Origin: Drosophila persimilis
Lineage: Eukaryota; Arthropoda; Insecta; Diptera; Drosophilidae
Assembly (NCBI RefSeq): GCF_003286085.1
Contig: NW_020825336.1
Location: forward strand, 806,001-870,000
Reading direction: 5' to 3'
DNA length: 64,000 bases
Below the pieces are notes generated by a model. The model was not told the origin of the DNA, did no database searches, and saw only the letters and a list, made by a program, of their open reading frames with translations. Numbering within the stretch: the stretch's first letter is position 1; every line of letters starts with the position of its first letter. Positions 23,501 to 36,591 of the stretch are shown one piece after another. The translations under genes and the position numbers were made by a program.

Positions 23501-26500
23501 TTGAAGGTATTCCAATAAAATGATATTTTCCCTAAGAAACAGAAGCTTCCTTTCAAGAATTCCTCTCCCCCTTCTTACGATCTGGCACTGGTACTTCACG
23601 ACTCCCATCTCTTCCATCTCCCACTCCTCCATCTTCCATCTCTAGTGCTTGCCCCCAGACGCAGCAAAATGTTCTGGTTCGGACTCATATATGCCGTTGT
23701 CTGGGCAATCGTTGCGTGTGTCTTGGCCAGCTTTTGGTCTGGCTGTTAGTCTGGCTCTGGATTGTGGATGGGAGTGGGAGTGGGAGCGGTGCCGCGTGGG
23801 CTAACTGCAGGTGTTCCCATAGACTGATGGGCGCCATTAGAAACTGATGTGGGCTGCTGGCGGCACGCCCATTTCAATGGGAAGGCGCCAGGAAAAGGCC
23901 AAATGAATGGCATGGCGCGTCACTCGAGAGAGAACTCGCCGTCGTCTCGGGACACGACACAGAAACATGTATTCGTATGCAAATTATCATCAGAGACGGC
24001 GACAATGGTGACACATAAAATGCAGTTAAAGGTTGGCCACTCGACTCCACTTCACTCCAGTCAACCCGCAGCAGCGCCTCCATCCATGGTCCAATCCGGT
24101 CCAGATGCATGTCCAGTCCGGTGGCTTGTCCAACTGTCGTCGTTGTCGTCGTCGTCGTCGGCCGTTAGCCATGTCAAAGGGGAGAACAAGGCGCGTTCCG
24201 GCTGACAGACAATTACGCTAATGGGACACAAATGGCAAATTAATTAGCTGCGGGCCATGCTCCCGAAACACAGCCACGACTAGCCAGCAGTCCAGACTAG
24301 TCTCCAAATGGATGCTGGGAGGAGGCAGCGAGAACTTGTCCGGAGATGTGCTCCCAGGTTTGGGCACATAAATTGACCAGGCGACAGCCTGGGACATCTC
24401 TAAAAAACAGAGCTCTCGTTCGTACCGAGCTCCTTATAGAGATACTCGTGCGAGTACTCTGGCACTCTGGTGTTCTGGTCAGGAAATCGCTTGCCCTTAT
24501 ATTTAATTGCTTGCAATTCCACCGATCGATGGCTGTAATCCGGGGACAGGTGTCGATCATACAAGTGCTTTGGATTTGCCTGCGAATTTATTGCGGTAGC
24601 GGTATCGGCAGCTAGGGAACCGCCTCACTGATTGCTAATCGGGGGCCGGCCTCCGGCCTCCAGCTGCTGGCGCCGTGGCAGCCACAGCATGTAAATTCGT
24701 TGTATGCCCCAGAGCAAGGCAATAATAATAATGTCCATAATTATACACGAGTAGGTACGTACGTATATATGGTGGCGAGCAAAGTCAATGAACAAGCGGC
24801 GACAACAATGCCAACAGCAGCAGCAACAGCAGCAGCAGCAACAAGTTACAGCAGCAACAATGCCAGAGACAAGAAAGAGCCGCAACAATGGCCAAGTTCT
24901 TATCGCTTACAACTTGTTTCGATTTCATTGACCAACTATGGGCAGTGGGCAGCGACGGGTGACCGACGACCGAGCTGAATTTGGCCAAGAGGCGCATTGT
25001 TGCTGCCCAATTGTTTAATTGCCAGCGTATGCGGCGCCATAAATGCCTCACAATGCGGAGAATCGAATCGAATCGAATCGAATGGCATGGTAGGGTGTAG
25101 GGGTGTAGGGGTAAGAACGAGCAGTCAGTCGATCCATAATTGCAGCTATTGACGAGGCGGGGATCTGCTTTGAATCCACATCATCCGACCATGGCCATGT
25201 CCATGTCCATGTCCATGTCGATGTTCAAGTCTGGCGGCTAATGATAGGGCCCCCTCTCGCTCGACTGCCTATAAAAGTGAAAAGAACATAAACTTGAAGC
25301 GCAGCTCGGCCGACATTTGGCGGCCAAAGGGAATTGGTGTGAAATTGGCCCCGGCCGGTAAAACCTTCCTGGAAGGCCCAGCACTACCGACACTCCCGAC
25401 ACTCGAGCCGTGTAATTAGGCATGTTCCCAGCCCCTAAGCCCCCGGAGGCTCGCTTTCCGGGGCATTTATCAGTGCAAACAAGCGCTAAACCACGGACTG
25501 AACTGGACTGGACTGGACTGCAAGCGGAATGAGAATCAGAATCAGAAGGAGATATGCCCTTTGGCCAGATCGCGGGCATCGGCTTTATGCCACAACTAAT
25601 AAGGATAATTGCAACGCCGACTGGGCGTTAAGTGAGTCCCGCGACCAGCTCTAAATCCGACTTCGAGTCTGGCTTTGGCTGTGGCTGTGGCTATGGCTTT
25701 AGCTTCAGCTCCAATTTCGATGCGGAAATTTGACAAATTGGCATCGTCGAGGCTGTTGTTGGGGCTGTCGTGTAAACGGTTGCAGGTGTTTTCGCTGGGC
25801 GTGGCCGGGACCCTCTTTCAGTCCGATTTGTATCGCTGTCCAATTAAGCCGTGCAACATGGGGCAAGCAAGCAGCAACATGTTGCCAGCCCGCGATATTG
25901 CTAACGAAGCACTGACAATGCATTCATTGCCGTCACTTTGACACTCCCGCAAAATCAGCAACAGCAGCAACAGCAGCCACAGACCGCATTTGCAGAAAGA
26001 GAATTACGAAAAATTCATTACGATTTCGATTTAAGTTGAATAATTATTTATCTAGATAATGCTACTCATTCGGCTGGCTCGCTCTCCGTCTGGATCCGTG
26101 GGTCCATGGGTCCATGGTGTCCATGGTGTGATTCATATCAGTGCAATTGCAGGCGTGTCAGCGACAGTTGCAACGACAGCAACAGTTGCCGCTGCTTCGG
26201 CTGCTGCTGCTGCTGGCAGCAACAATCTCGGCCTGCAAATGGCAATGGCCGCAGACACTGACATAAAACAAATAGACTGTCAGTTTACGGAGCATTTGGT
26301 ATGACTAAATGTGGCTCTGATTGTGCCTCCTGCCTGGGGCTCTTTGTTCGTTCCGCTACTGCCTTATCGGGTAGGTGGGTGGATGTATGAGGATAATCGT
26401 AATTGCAGCAGTAGCAGGAGTATAATATATGGATATATGCTGTAATGACGATAAGAGGACACTTCCTGCTTGCTTACAGGCCACTCTTCCTATGAGGATC

Positions 26501-26994
26501 TCTTGGCAGGAAAGACTTTACCCCTACGTGTTGGTCCCATTTTTGAACAATTCTGAACAATCATTGATCCTCTGAAATGATAATTAGTCTAGCGGTTAGG
26601 AAATCCACAATTGGTGAAATTATTCCATGGTTAATTACCTGTAACATTTCTAAGCGATTCCATTCAACAGAAGCCAAGAACTAAACCGAAGCGAAGCGAA
26701 GCTGATCTAATGCCAAGATTAATGTCATACCCGGCGACAAAGGCGCTGGGAAGCTGTGGCATGTATCGGCCCACCGACGACTGCACCTGCACCTGTCAGC
26801 TGCAGGAGGATTGTGCACCGCCCTCCCCTCCGCTGGCCCCCTGGGCGTGGCCATACTTAGCATATTTCCCAGGTAAAGCGATGCAATTACAAGTCGACGG
26901 CTGCACACGACATGGCATATCGTCCAAATCCCATCAGATAGGGAGCCGACGTGGGGAGACCAGACGCAGACGCAGACCGAGACCCAGACCCAGA

Positions 26995-27016
26995 CCCCTA
27001 CCCCTACCCCTACCCC
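26995..27016 (+). repeat. (CCCCTA)n array
   Basis: Consecutive CCCCTA units, G-rich on the minus strand. A second short array of the same unit occurs at 49741-49761. This is not telomeric sequence for a fly. Confidence 0.8.
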
Positions 27017-30000
27017 TGCCCCCACCCCTACCACCGAGAATAAATAATTAAAAATGCGTGAAAATGCTCCGAATGTTATCATTATCGGGACTGCAAAGGG
27101 AGCACAAATAAATCAAAGTCCCGACCGACCGACCACTTGGCAGCTCAATTGAAAAGAGCACAAAAAGTTCGAGTATGTATGAATAAATAAAGGAAATCCA
27201 TTGGCGGGCAACGGCAAATTTTAGCCAAGATTTATGTGGCCATAAAGGCGATTAGAGAGCCAAGCGAAACGTCAAAAGACAAAATGTGCTGCGGAAAAAA
27301 AGAGAGAAATAGTGAGAAACAGAGACGGAGAGACGCAGAGACACAGAGACACAGAGACCAGGCATCCCATGTCCAAGTCCAGTTTGCACTTTACACGATT
27401 TTGTAATTTATTTCTGACGCTCCGATTGGCGGCGGCATTCTAATGGCAAGTGCCGGGCGACGCCGCCAACTCTGGCATAATTCACGGGGGAAGTTGCCGC
27501 CGATGTGGCATGTGGTTGTTTCTGTTGCTGCTGTTGCCTCTGCTGCTGCGGCTGCTGTTGCCGGGTCTGTTGCCACTGGCGGTGTTCACACTTCCAATTG
27601 CCAATTTGCATATTTTTGGCATACGTAATGCCAGGTAACAACAACAGCAACAACGCTGGCATAAATCAGAGCCGCGTTTAGGACTTATCGCCCGCCAGCA
27701 TCTCCGACTGGCAATTCATCTCGCACTCAATTTCCATTCGTTTTGTATTTGCTTACGCGGCGCATAATTAATTCCATTTGCACATGCAACATGCTAGCGT
27801 TGCGCATACGCCAGGTTGTACAAGCGATGGAGATGCCTGCGTGACACGAGGTAACATATGAATGTAGATTGACCTTTTAAGAACAGCTGCCCCATGGCGA
27901 AAAAAGCTAATGGGGAAAAGCAGTGATTAAGTACACTTCAGCGATTCAAAGACCATTCTAAACGCTGCCATCGCTGCTGAACAGATCATCCTCGCCAGCG
28001 TCACCCTGGATGTCCACCCTGGAAGAAGCTGTACATCCCCATAACGAAACGAACTGATGCATCCGGCATAAATATAACGATAGGAATCGATGATTCATGA
28101 TGTACATATATCTTGAATGACTTAAAGCATATCAATATGTGTGCAGCCTCACGCTGCCATCTCTGGTTTGACACTCAATCGTACATCGACTTATCTCTTG
28201 AAGCGATTTGCGGAACGCCCCATTTGAAATTGGTCTCGCCTCATGTGGGTGTCTGCGAACGGTAATCGAGCCAGGCAGGGCCTGGGAAGCCACAGACTCA
28301 ACCAAAGCCCCAGAGCTCAGAGCCGGCTCCATCTGCGACTCTGCCTCAAAGCCATGCCATACGCAGCTCGACGAGTGTCGACCATTGATGCTGTTGATGT
28401 GTTTTGACTGGTGCGCTGATTTACGGCCAGCGCCTGCCGAGCGGCAATTTGTTTGCCCGCCAGACGCAGGCGCAGACGCAGACTCTGATGCAGCCGCAAA
28501 CGCACAGAAAAGTGGCTTAGACGTGGCCAAGGCCAGGCCAGACCAGGCCGGACGGGGCCGGATAGCATAGGATCGGATAGGCCTGGCAAGGAGGCAAATT
28601 AACGCGCCAGTCGCCACATAACTTGCCGTACGCATAAAACATGTTAAGTAATCAATTGCTGGCCCAGCACGGAGGGAGGATCAACGGCGGCAGCAGCAGC
28701 AGCAGCGGCAGGAGCAGGAGCAACATACTCGTAGAACTGGGCAGTGGCCAAGTGTTCATGGCCAATGCCATTGCCAATGGCTGGAGGGGCAAACAATTGC
28801 CGCATTTTTAAGGGCCTCAAACACGTGCAACTCGTTGTCGTTGTCGCCGCTGCTGTTGCCCGTTCTCGTTCTCCTTCGCCTTTGCGCTGAGGCTGAGGCT
28901 GTGGCAACTTCAAAGTATCCTGCGGCATAATGCGCTTAATAAACCATGAATCACTGTCCAAGAGGAGGCTGTCAGAGAGGCCACAACCACGGCTGCCTCA
29001 GCTGCGTCTGCGTCTGCCACAGCAACAGCAACAGCAACGGCAACGGCAACAGCAACAGCAGAAACGACTGCTACAGACGGGGCAACATTGATTTTGTCAC
29101 GACGCAAACACTTTAAAGGCAATTGCTGAAGTGCGCTGCGTCCACGTCCAGTAAATGATGTGCGCATGTGATAAAGGGCCCCGGCCGGCAAACGATCCCC
29201 AGCCAAGATCACCTCTGTCCAGAGGAGACGACGAGAAGAGACCCAAGTCAAGAGGGAACAGTCCCTTGTTTTGGCCGCTGTTGTCGCTGCTTGAGTGGCA
29301 TAAAAAACGACTTGCACTTGGATGCTTGAGCATGCTCTCCTCTCCTCACTCCTCTCCACTCTTCCTTCCCCTGCCACTGCCACTTCCACTCCCACTCCAT
29401 CCTCCATTCTGTAGCGCTGTCTGGGCCTCCATGGGGCTATCAACATTCTCAGGTGCGCCTGCGCGGCCTTTGTTTCGGCCGTGGCCATTGGGCATTGGCA
29501 AGTTTTGTCAGCTCCTTACTCAGCCAGCCAAAAATCGTCTCTACACCTGCACGGAAAGAAAGCCAGCAGACACACGAGGACACTCTTTGGGACTCCCCGA
29601 GTCCCTATGAATTCGAGAAAAGAAAAGAAAATACCAAGTATTGGTATTGAAATTTCTCTCAGTGCTTTTATTGGCCAACCCTAAGCCCACCATTGAACTA
29701 GTTAAGTTGTTAGCTGGGCCTCAGGGAACGGGCCTGGGTTTGGGCCTGGACCTGGGCCTGGGCCTGTGTTTGGGCTTTAGATCAGGAACCGGAGTGTATC
29801 GCACAGCCAGCGGATTTTCAGTTGCAGTTGCAGTTGCTGTTGCTGTTCCAGGCAGGCATCATTAATCAGCCCGGGTTCATCAGCGGCAACATGGTTCATT
29901 AGCTTTGGTTAGTTGCGCCTCATGTTGCAGTTGAAGCTGCTGTTGCCTCTGCTGCCGTGCCCGTATGGCGGCCTCCTGTCGACGATTCTAATCATAAGGC

Positions 30001-30944
30001 ACAGCACCAGGACCGGGATCGGGAATGGGAATGGGTCTGGGTCGGGGTCTCTGCCGCTCCCTCAACACCGCCGCCGCCGCCGCTAGCCAAGTTAATTGGC
30101 TAGTAGTTTTGCATAGACACAGTCTCAACCTCTGTCTCTGCCACTGCTTTGGCTTAAACCACAGCATCAGCTGCGGCTTTGGCGGAAAAATCTGAATCAG
30201 CGAGCAGCGTCGCGTCTGCTGCTGTCGTCGTTGTCTTATTTGGTAGCAACAAAGGCACCAGCAGCAGCAACAGCAACAACTGCAACAACTGCAGGCATTA
30301 TCAGCATCAGACCAGAGTCTCAGATCCCGCTGTTTGGGCTGTGTGCCTTATGCATACTCGGATTTGCATGTGGCAAGCGTTTTTGTCTCTCTCCTTTTCG
30401 GCGCAGGGCCGGAGCCAGAGCCAGAGCCAGGCCTAGAGTCAGAGCCAACCAGAGCTGTGGCTGTGGCAGTGATCTTGTCGGAGCGAGTCACGTCCGATAA
30501 TGTTGACAGTTTCCAGCAGCTTTGGCAGCTACTGTTGAATGCTACTACTCTCCACTCCTCTTCACATGCAAGTGGAGTCGAGGCGGCTGTAAGCGTGGGA
30601 AACGGCTAGGCCAGGCCGCATGCCGCATGCCGAATGCCGCATGCTGGCAACATGCGGCTTCCAGATACGTTTACACTCACCCATCATCAAAGGGAGACAA
30701 GACAGCTGCCACAGCCATCTCATCTTCAAACAAAGTATGTTAGATGGTTAAGTTGGCTCCTGAGAAGGGTCTTCGATCATACATAAGTTGTAGTAGTGGA
30801 AGCACCGTCCCCCCTTCCCCCCTCCGGTACTCGTTGACAAATCATGTTGGCAGCCAACAAGTCTATCAAAACCTGACAACATTTGCATCTGGCTGGAAAG
30901 CAATCCCGGTCCCCCATACAAACCACGGGACGGACAACGGGAGC

Positions 30945-30974
<30 letters not shown>
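30945..30974 (+). repeat. (CCCATA)n array
   Basis: About five CCCATA units in a row. The complementary unit (TATGGG)n appears at 46088-46130. Confidence 0.8.
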
Positions 30975-30976
<2 letters not shown>

Positions 30977-32591
30977 TATACCCCACCAGAACATCTGCAC
31001 TCGGCGGCTACTGTGTTCCGCGACGACAGGATGCATAAAATTTATGAAACAACGACGCCTTTGCGCACATAATTAAATCAGACAAAGCGCGGCCCATGTA
31101 AATCCAGTCCAGATCCATCCAGGGGAACAGGCCCGACCCGGTTCGGGCCCATCCCACAAAGACACTAGGCACATCACCGGATGCTGGCTGGGCGAAAAAG
31201 AAATGCAGCTTGACTATTTTTAATTACCGGGCAACATCTGCGGCTCCAGCTGCCTCCCAAAGAGGGGTTGCTTGGTTACCTTCCACTGCCTTCCACTGTA
31301 CGAGTAATTGTTATAGTCATGGGGCTGCAGTTGGGGCCTGGCCTGGCCTGGTCTGGCCTGGCCTGGGATTGCGACCGGGTAGGCATGCGAATCAATTACA
31401 TATTACAGCAGCGCCGTCGTCGTCGTCGTCGTCGACGTCACCGCGATTAACTGCAGTGACTTTATAGAACTGTTCGCCACTAACACTAACCTGTTCGAAC
31501 GTTGCCGCCGCCGCCGCCGCTTTCATTAAAGTGCAAATTATGACTTGCCAGTTCCGCCAGGTGTTGTGCCCGCCTGGCCTATTTGTCTTGAGTGGCTCTG
31601 CACGGACCCGATGCACGGGATGCGATGCTGCTGGATGGCCCCGCGGATAGAGGAGAGAGCCCACGGTGCTGGTGCTTTAGCTGGAGCGTTTAAGCCCCGC
31701 TGCCAAGTCGAGGCTGTGCCCTTTCATGTATGAAGTTATCATCAGTGGCATCCACAGCAGCTCCGCTCCATATTATTTACCGCTCTTGCAGCGCACTAAT
31801 TGCCACCTGTGCGGATTTCGAGTTGTGTCGAGTAAATGGTTGACTTTTCATTTGGGGGAAGGCCAAAACACGGTGGGAAATCTTCATCGCCCGCCTTCGA
31901 GGGCGTATCCAGGACTTTTCGAATTTGTTTCCATAAATTATCGTTTCTCTTAAGCCGCGATGCCATCGATTCGATACTAGAGCATTATATACCTCTCACT
32001 ATCACTCAGCCTGCACAATCATACTTTTTTTTCTGCATAGTGGATACCACGTTCATGACATGTGACATAACATGTATCTTATCAGTAATCACTTCGTGCA
32101 GAAAGTATCAGTTGGATTAAAAGCAGATACAAAATATGGTTTGATTATTTGGTTCTTCAAATTGTTGCTTTAACTAACATATAAAAGGGGACATTGTCTC
32201 TCTTCTGATAATACTAGTACATTGGCACGATGTAAGAGGTAAATCTTTTTTTCAATAATTCGAAACCCTTTTTGGCCACCTAAGTCGATTCCATAGGTCT
32301 TAGCTATATGTCTCTTAAACGTTCTGCATATGCTCCGAGCACTTATCCACATGTTTGGATTGCATAATTGAGAGAGATCGCGGTCTGTTTTGGCTGTCCT
32401 ACCAAAACATTTGCCGCGCCTCACATCGTTCCCGCTCGTTTCGCATATTTTATCTGTTTCCATTTGACCTATTTATTCCGCTTCAACTGTCTCGCTCTCT
32501 CTCTCTCTTTCACTTCTCACTCTAACACCAGCTTGCTACCTCGCTCCCCTCCGCCCGGAGGCACACACGGCACGAGAAAGAGTATGTGTGC

Positions 32592-32613
32592 GAGAGAGAG
32601 AGAGAGAGAGAGA
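32592..32613 (+). repeat. (GA)n microsatellite
   Basis: About eleven GA units, close to a CT-rich run at about 32490-32515. Such tracts bind GAGA factor in flies. Confidence 0.8.
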
Positions 32614-32639
32614 AAGAGTGAGATGTAAGATGGGTACAG

Positions 32640-33020
32640 ATGGGTATACGCTAAAATTTCATTTGTTCCTTCTGGCTATAATAATTATCCGATCTGATCC
32701 AAATTCGGCAGATACTGCTAGATACTGTGATTTTCTATGATTCTGCGTTTTCGGTTTTATACTATCTCTAAAATTGTGGATGGCACAAATTTTCGTCCTT
32801 TGTAGGAGCGGGCCGAAATTTGAAAAAATAATTTTATTTAATTTACGTTGCATATTTAAAAATATTTCTCTTCATACCCATTACTCAAAGAATTGAGGGC
32901 TATATTAGATTTTTGGTGACAGTGGATGGGTATAACACACAGAAGGTAGCATCTCCGATCCCATAAATTCTATACATTCTTGAGAATTAATAGCCGCGTC
33001 GATATAGCCATGTCTTTGAA
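32640..33020. repeat. Dispersed repeat remnants in opposed orientation
   Basis: Two adjoining AT-rich segments look like pieces of one interspersed repeat family facing opposite ways. The left part (about 32640-32820) holds GGGTATACGCTAAAATTTCA, CTGGCTATAATAATTATC, TTCTATGATTCTGCGTTTT and AAAATTGTGGATGGCACAAA. The right part (about 32873-33020) holds CATACCCATTACTCAAAG, GGGCTATATTAGAT, ACAGAAGG and ATAGCCGCGTCGATATAGCC. I recall sequences of this type as abundant repeats in obscura-group Drosophila; that is from memory. No coding capacity. Confidence 0.5.
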
Positions 33021-33206
33021 TACGCTATTTCTCATCCGATATATCTCTCATCCCTATATATTGTAGTTTTCTCTTAAAGAAACTTGTCTTCTTCGAGATC
33101 TGTAAAGCCTCCTCTTAGGAAGCCAATGAGCATTCTTTAGCTTATTTTTAATCTCTCAAAGATGTTCAAACGGAAGACTTTCATTAAATGAAATATCCTT
33201 TTAGCT

Positions 33207-36200
33207 CTACGGCCCTTCATGCATCGGTTTATGACAAATGACGCAGCTAATCGTATCTGGAAGCTTCAACATATAGCTCTCAATCGCCATTAGCTGATGC
33301 TGGACACTTTCCTCGATGACTTTGTAGGCCATGTGCCATTCGCAAACGTTGTCGCGCTTCTTTTTGATGAGCCTGTATATAAAGAACGATAGATTATAGG
33401 GACGGAAACAGCCGACTGAGGGAGTAAGGGCGTACCTGCACAGGTGCTTCATTATGTCATAAATCCGACCCATCTGTTTGCTTTGGGCCAATTCGGACAG
33501 CTTACTATTTATCATAAGGATGTCAGTTGGGTTGGGATACTGTTCATTGCTGACCCAATCGGCCAGCATGGATTTGTAGTTACTGCCTAGCAGATGGTTT
33601 TGAAGACCGTTGAGCATCAGTGCCGCGGTTGTGGGCTTCACTGCACGCAGTAGTTCTAGGGGCCCATCTGCGTCTTTGGGTACTGGGAATGTCGAGCAAT
33701 TGTTTTCTATCCGCGGCACCGACGACGGCGGACACGGCATGGACGAGCGACGACCTCCTATTGGATTTTTACGCGTTCTGTCAGAATGCCCCGAGCTCCT
33801 GGCTATGAGATGTTCGTCCATGTTTTCGAGCACCTCACGGCGAATATACTCCGGCAGCTGGGCGAAAACCTCCATATCAATCGTTGTATTACCTAATCGA
33901 TCGGAGTCATTGACCGTTGGCTCAAGTGATTTATTGGCAGAATTCTTCCATCCTACTGTATCCCATACAGATGGCAAGTCTTGTGGTTTTTTAAACTCCA
34001 AATCATTCTCCTTCTCTTTGAATACAGTAGGCTCCGGCTCCTCATGTACTTCTACGGTGGGTTCGCCTACGTATGGATAGAATATTATAATGCCTGCACT
34101 CCCATTATGTACCATATACAAATTTGCATTACCCTTTCGCTTCTCGGACATTTTCTCAAACATCTGCAATAGAACATTATCCTTTTTCACTTCGGTGGCC
34201 TCTGAAAGCTTACTCAGATGTATGCCTATGCCACGTAGCTCATGCGGAGGCAGTCCAGACTCTTTCATCAGCCTGAGGACATGTGATGTGATCACATTAA
34301 CGTCGTCAGTGGCATGGGCTAGTATAAATGATTTGTTGATGGTGTCACAGACACCATGGCCCATAAACTTGGACGCCTCGATGGGAGCCTCGGCTGCTCG
34401 CACCATTACCTTCAAGCCGATCGATTTGGCTTTTCGTTTGATATCAGTTAGACGCGTGGTCACTTCGGCGCTGAGTTGGCGCAAAAATGTCTCGCACTCG
34501 CTGGTATTAGTGAACCGAATCCCATAGTTGACCTCAGCGGACACTGTCTTGCGTTTCTATAGAAGAAAGAATAATGCATCAGTATAAAGTCTGACTCAGT
34601 ATTCAATTAAAAACCAACCTGTTCATAGACCAAAGGGCGTGTATCAATGCCACGACAGTTCTCGTACAATGTCAGAGCCAATTTTTTACCCACCACCGAT
34701 TCAAGCGTCTGTAACGATGTCCTCTGCACATCAGCACAGTTCCGCAGACCTGCCTGCTCGAGTTTGTGGCGGAGGCTAGAGCCCACGCCCGGCAGTGTTT
34801 CCAGAGCTGTTGGGGCCATGTAGCCCAACACATCGGTGCCTGGACCCAGTAAGTACTGTCCGTCCGGCTTGGCCCTCTTGGTTGCCATGCGAGCAAGCAA
34901 TCTGAAAAAGACTGACTCATTAAAATTAAATACTCAAGTCATATGAATTCACTTGTTACTGACTTGTTAGTGCCTACTCCCGCAGAGCAGGGACATCCCG
35001 TTTTGTTGCGAACCTCCTCTCTGAGATGAGCTACAAAGGACATCACATCTACTTGGAGATCCTCAACCAGATCAGTGAGGTCCACGAACATCTCGTCACA
35101 GCTCACCGCCTCGATGTTTAAGGTGTATTGGGCCACCGTATCGTACAAGGCAAAGGCCACCTCCTTGTATCCCTCAAAGTCATAGGGGATTGTCTTTAGT
35201 TCGGGGCAGAGCTTCAGGGCCTGGCCCACGAACATGCCGTTGCGGATGCCTTTGGCACGAGCCTCGTAGCTGCAGGATGCGATCTCAGAGAGAGACATTT
35301 TCTTGTCGAAGCCAGAACGAACTTTGTCCGCACGGATATTGTCGTGCAGTTGATGCTCGAAGCGCTCGGCGAAGAGCTTCAGCTCAGCCTGGCGATCGGC
35401 TTGCGGATGAACTGGTACGTCGGTGGCTGCATTGCCTCCCTTTGAGTGTGTTACAGCAATTGGCAGGCCGCGCCACTCCGGATGAGATCTCAAACCGACG
35501 GACACAAAGAAACAATCCATGTCAATGTGCATGATATAGAGTACTGAGGCCGCGGACATATTCATGACCTGGTCGCAACTGAGGACGGATCTTAGTTCGT
35601 CCCGTTTGGGAAATGGCTTACCGCCATTCGCCTGACGCAGCTCGCAGACATACTGCTTGAATCCCGCTCCGAGTGTGGCAATGTGATGCAGACGCGAATT
35701 CTTGTAAAACTCGCTAAGAAAAGCTGGATCGACGGCAGTGCGGGCGCTGTTGTTGGATATCACAGACACTTCTACAGCAGCTTTAGCTGCTGTCTCATTC
35801 TTGGGAGAGGTGGCAACAGCCTGCTGTAGGTTGTTCAGAATGTTGCTCAGGTCAGCCTCGACGGGCTCTACTAAACGCGGCTCGGCTGCAGTCTCAGACT
35901 TGGGCACTGCCATACTTTCATTGGTTCTACTCGTGTTTTTGCCTTTCCCAAAGTGAAGTCTCGGCTGAGTGGTTTTCTGATTAGTGTACAGCAGATATGG
36001 CTTGTAATCCAACACCCGCTTATTTTCCAAACAATCCACGATATATTGGGCGCTTATTATTTTGCTTGTGTTCATATTGCGCACCTTGACGTCAGGCAGA
36101 TTGGACGCTATGATGAACTTCGTATGCGGCCTTTCGTAGTGGTGGTATATCCCGCCATGGACCATCATAATTTGCTTCAGCTCGTTGGCCGATGGATTCG

Positions 36201-36405
36201 TCAATCCATTCACAAAAATTGAAATGCCTTGAAATAAATTTGACTTGCGAAATGGATCGCTGGCGGCCGCAAATTGTTCTTCGAGTTTTGACTTCTTGGC
36301 CTCGAAGTACCCGCCCTGAAAATCGTTGCCACATAGTAAATAAGTCTTAATTTGGTTTACAGGACTCACCCACTCGCCAAATCCATTGTCCTCTTCGTCA
36401 GCCAT
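33207..36405 (-). CDS. Rev1: Rev1 DNA repair (translesion) deoxycytidyl transferase
   Basis: Five exons (36405-36370, 36315-34964, 34901-34619, 34556-33436, 33372-33207) give an uninterrupted 985-residue protein, close to the usual fly length. It starts MADEEDNGFGEW and then GGYFEAKKSKLEEQF, the conserved N-terminus. A BRCT domain covers about 40-122. The Y-family polymerase domain has DMDCFFVSV at about 277 and the catalytic SCDEMFVDL (Asp and Glu about 419-420), then KPDGQYLLGPG after the third exon begins. A ubiquitin-binding UBM-like helix reads LPEYIRREVLENM, and the last about 110 residues match the C-terminal domain that recruits Rev7 and other Y-family polymerases. It inserts dCMP opposite lesions and scaffolds translesion synthesis in the nucleus. 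Two introns (54 and 63 bp) are multiples of three without stops. Confidence 0.97.
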
Positions 36406-36591
36406 AGCAAAACTTTCAGAAATCTTGAAAGCCGGCTCATAAATATTTGTTCACCTGATTTTAAGTAACAGGACCGATTTACAGCACTGTTGCAAAGTGG
36501 TCTGGCAACTCCGCCGATGCCGCAGTGCTGTGAAAGGCCAGATTGTTGCCATTTGCAAATTGTTGTTTTATAGTTGATACTGCGGAAAATA
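36406..36591. promoter_or_regulatory. Bidirectional promoter region of Rev1 and MED30
   Basis: Only 186 bp separate the two start codons, so both divergent genes must start transcription here. No TATA box is evident; the sequence has a GGCAACTCCGCC block and repeated TTGC/GCAA motifs. This is a compact housekeeping-type arrangement. Confidence 0.6.

Larger units (their letters stand above)
23501..31950. other. Gene-poor region, third part
   Basis: No supported exon. It contains (GAATC)n near 25063-25082, a (CCCCTA)n array at 26995-27016, CTGCTG/CAACAG tracts near 27530 and 28690, CAACGG repeats near 29020-29060, and (CCCATA)n at 30945-30974. Open frames here read as poly-Ala, poly-Gly/Leu or poly-Arg and are not convincing genes. 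Confidence 0.4.

Noticed and set aside
26995..27016. CCCCTA arrays (also at 49741) as possible interstitial telomere repeats
   Set aside because: Drosophila telomeres are made of retrotransposons, not short repeats, and these tracts are only a few units long.
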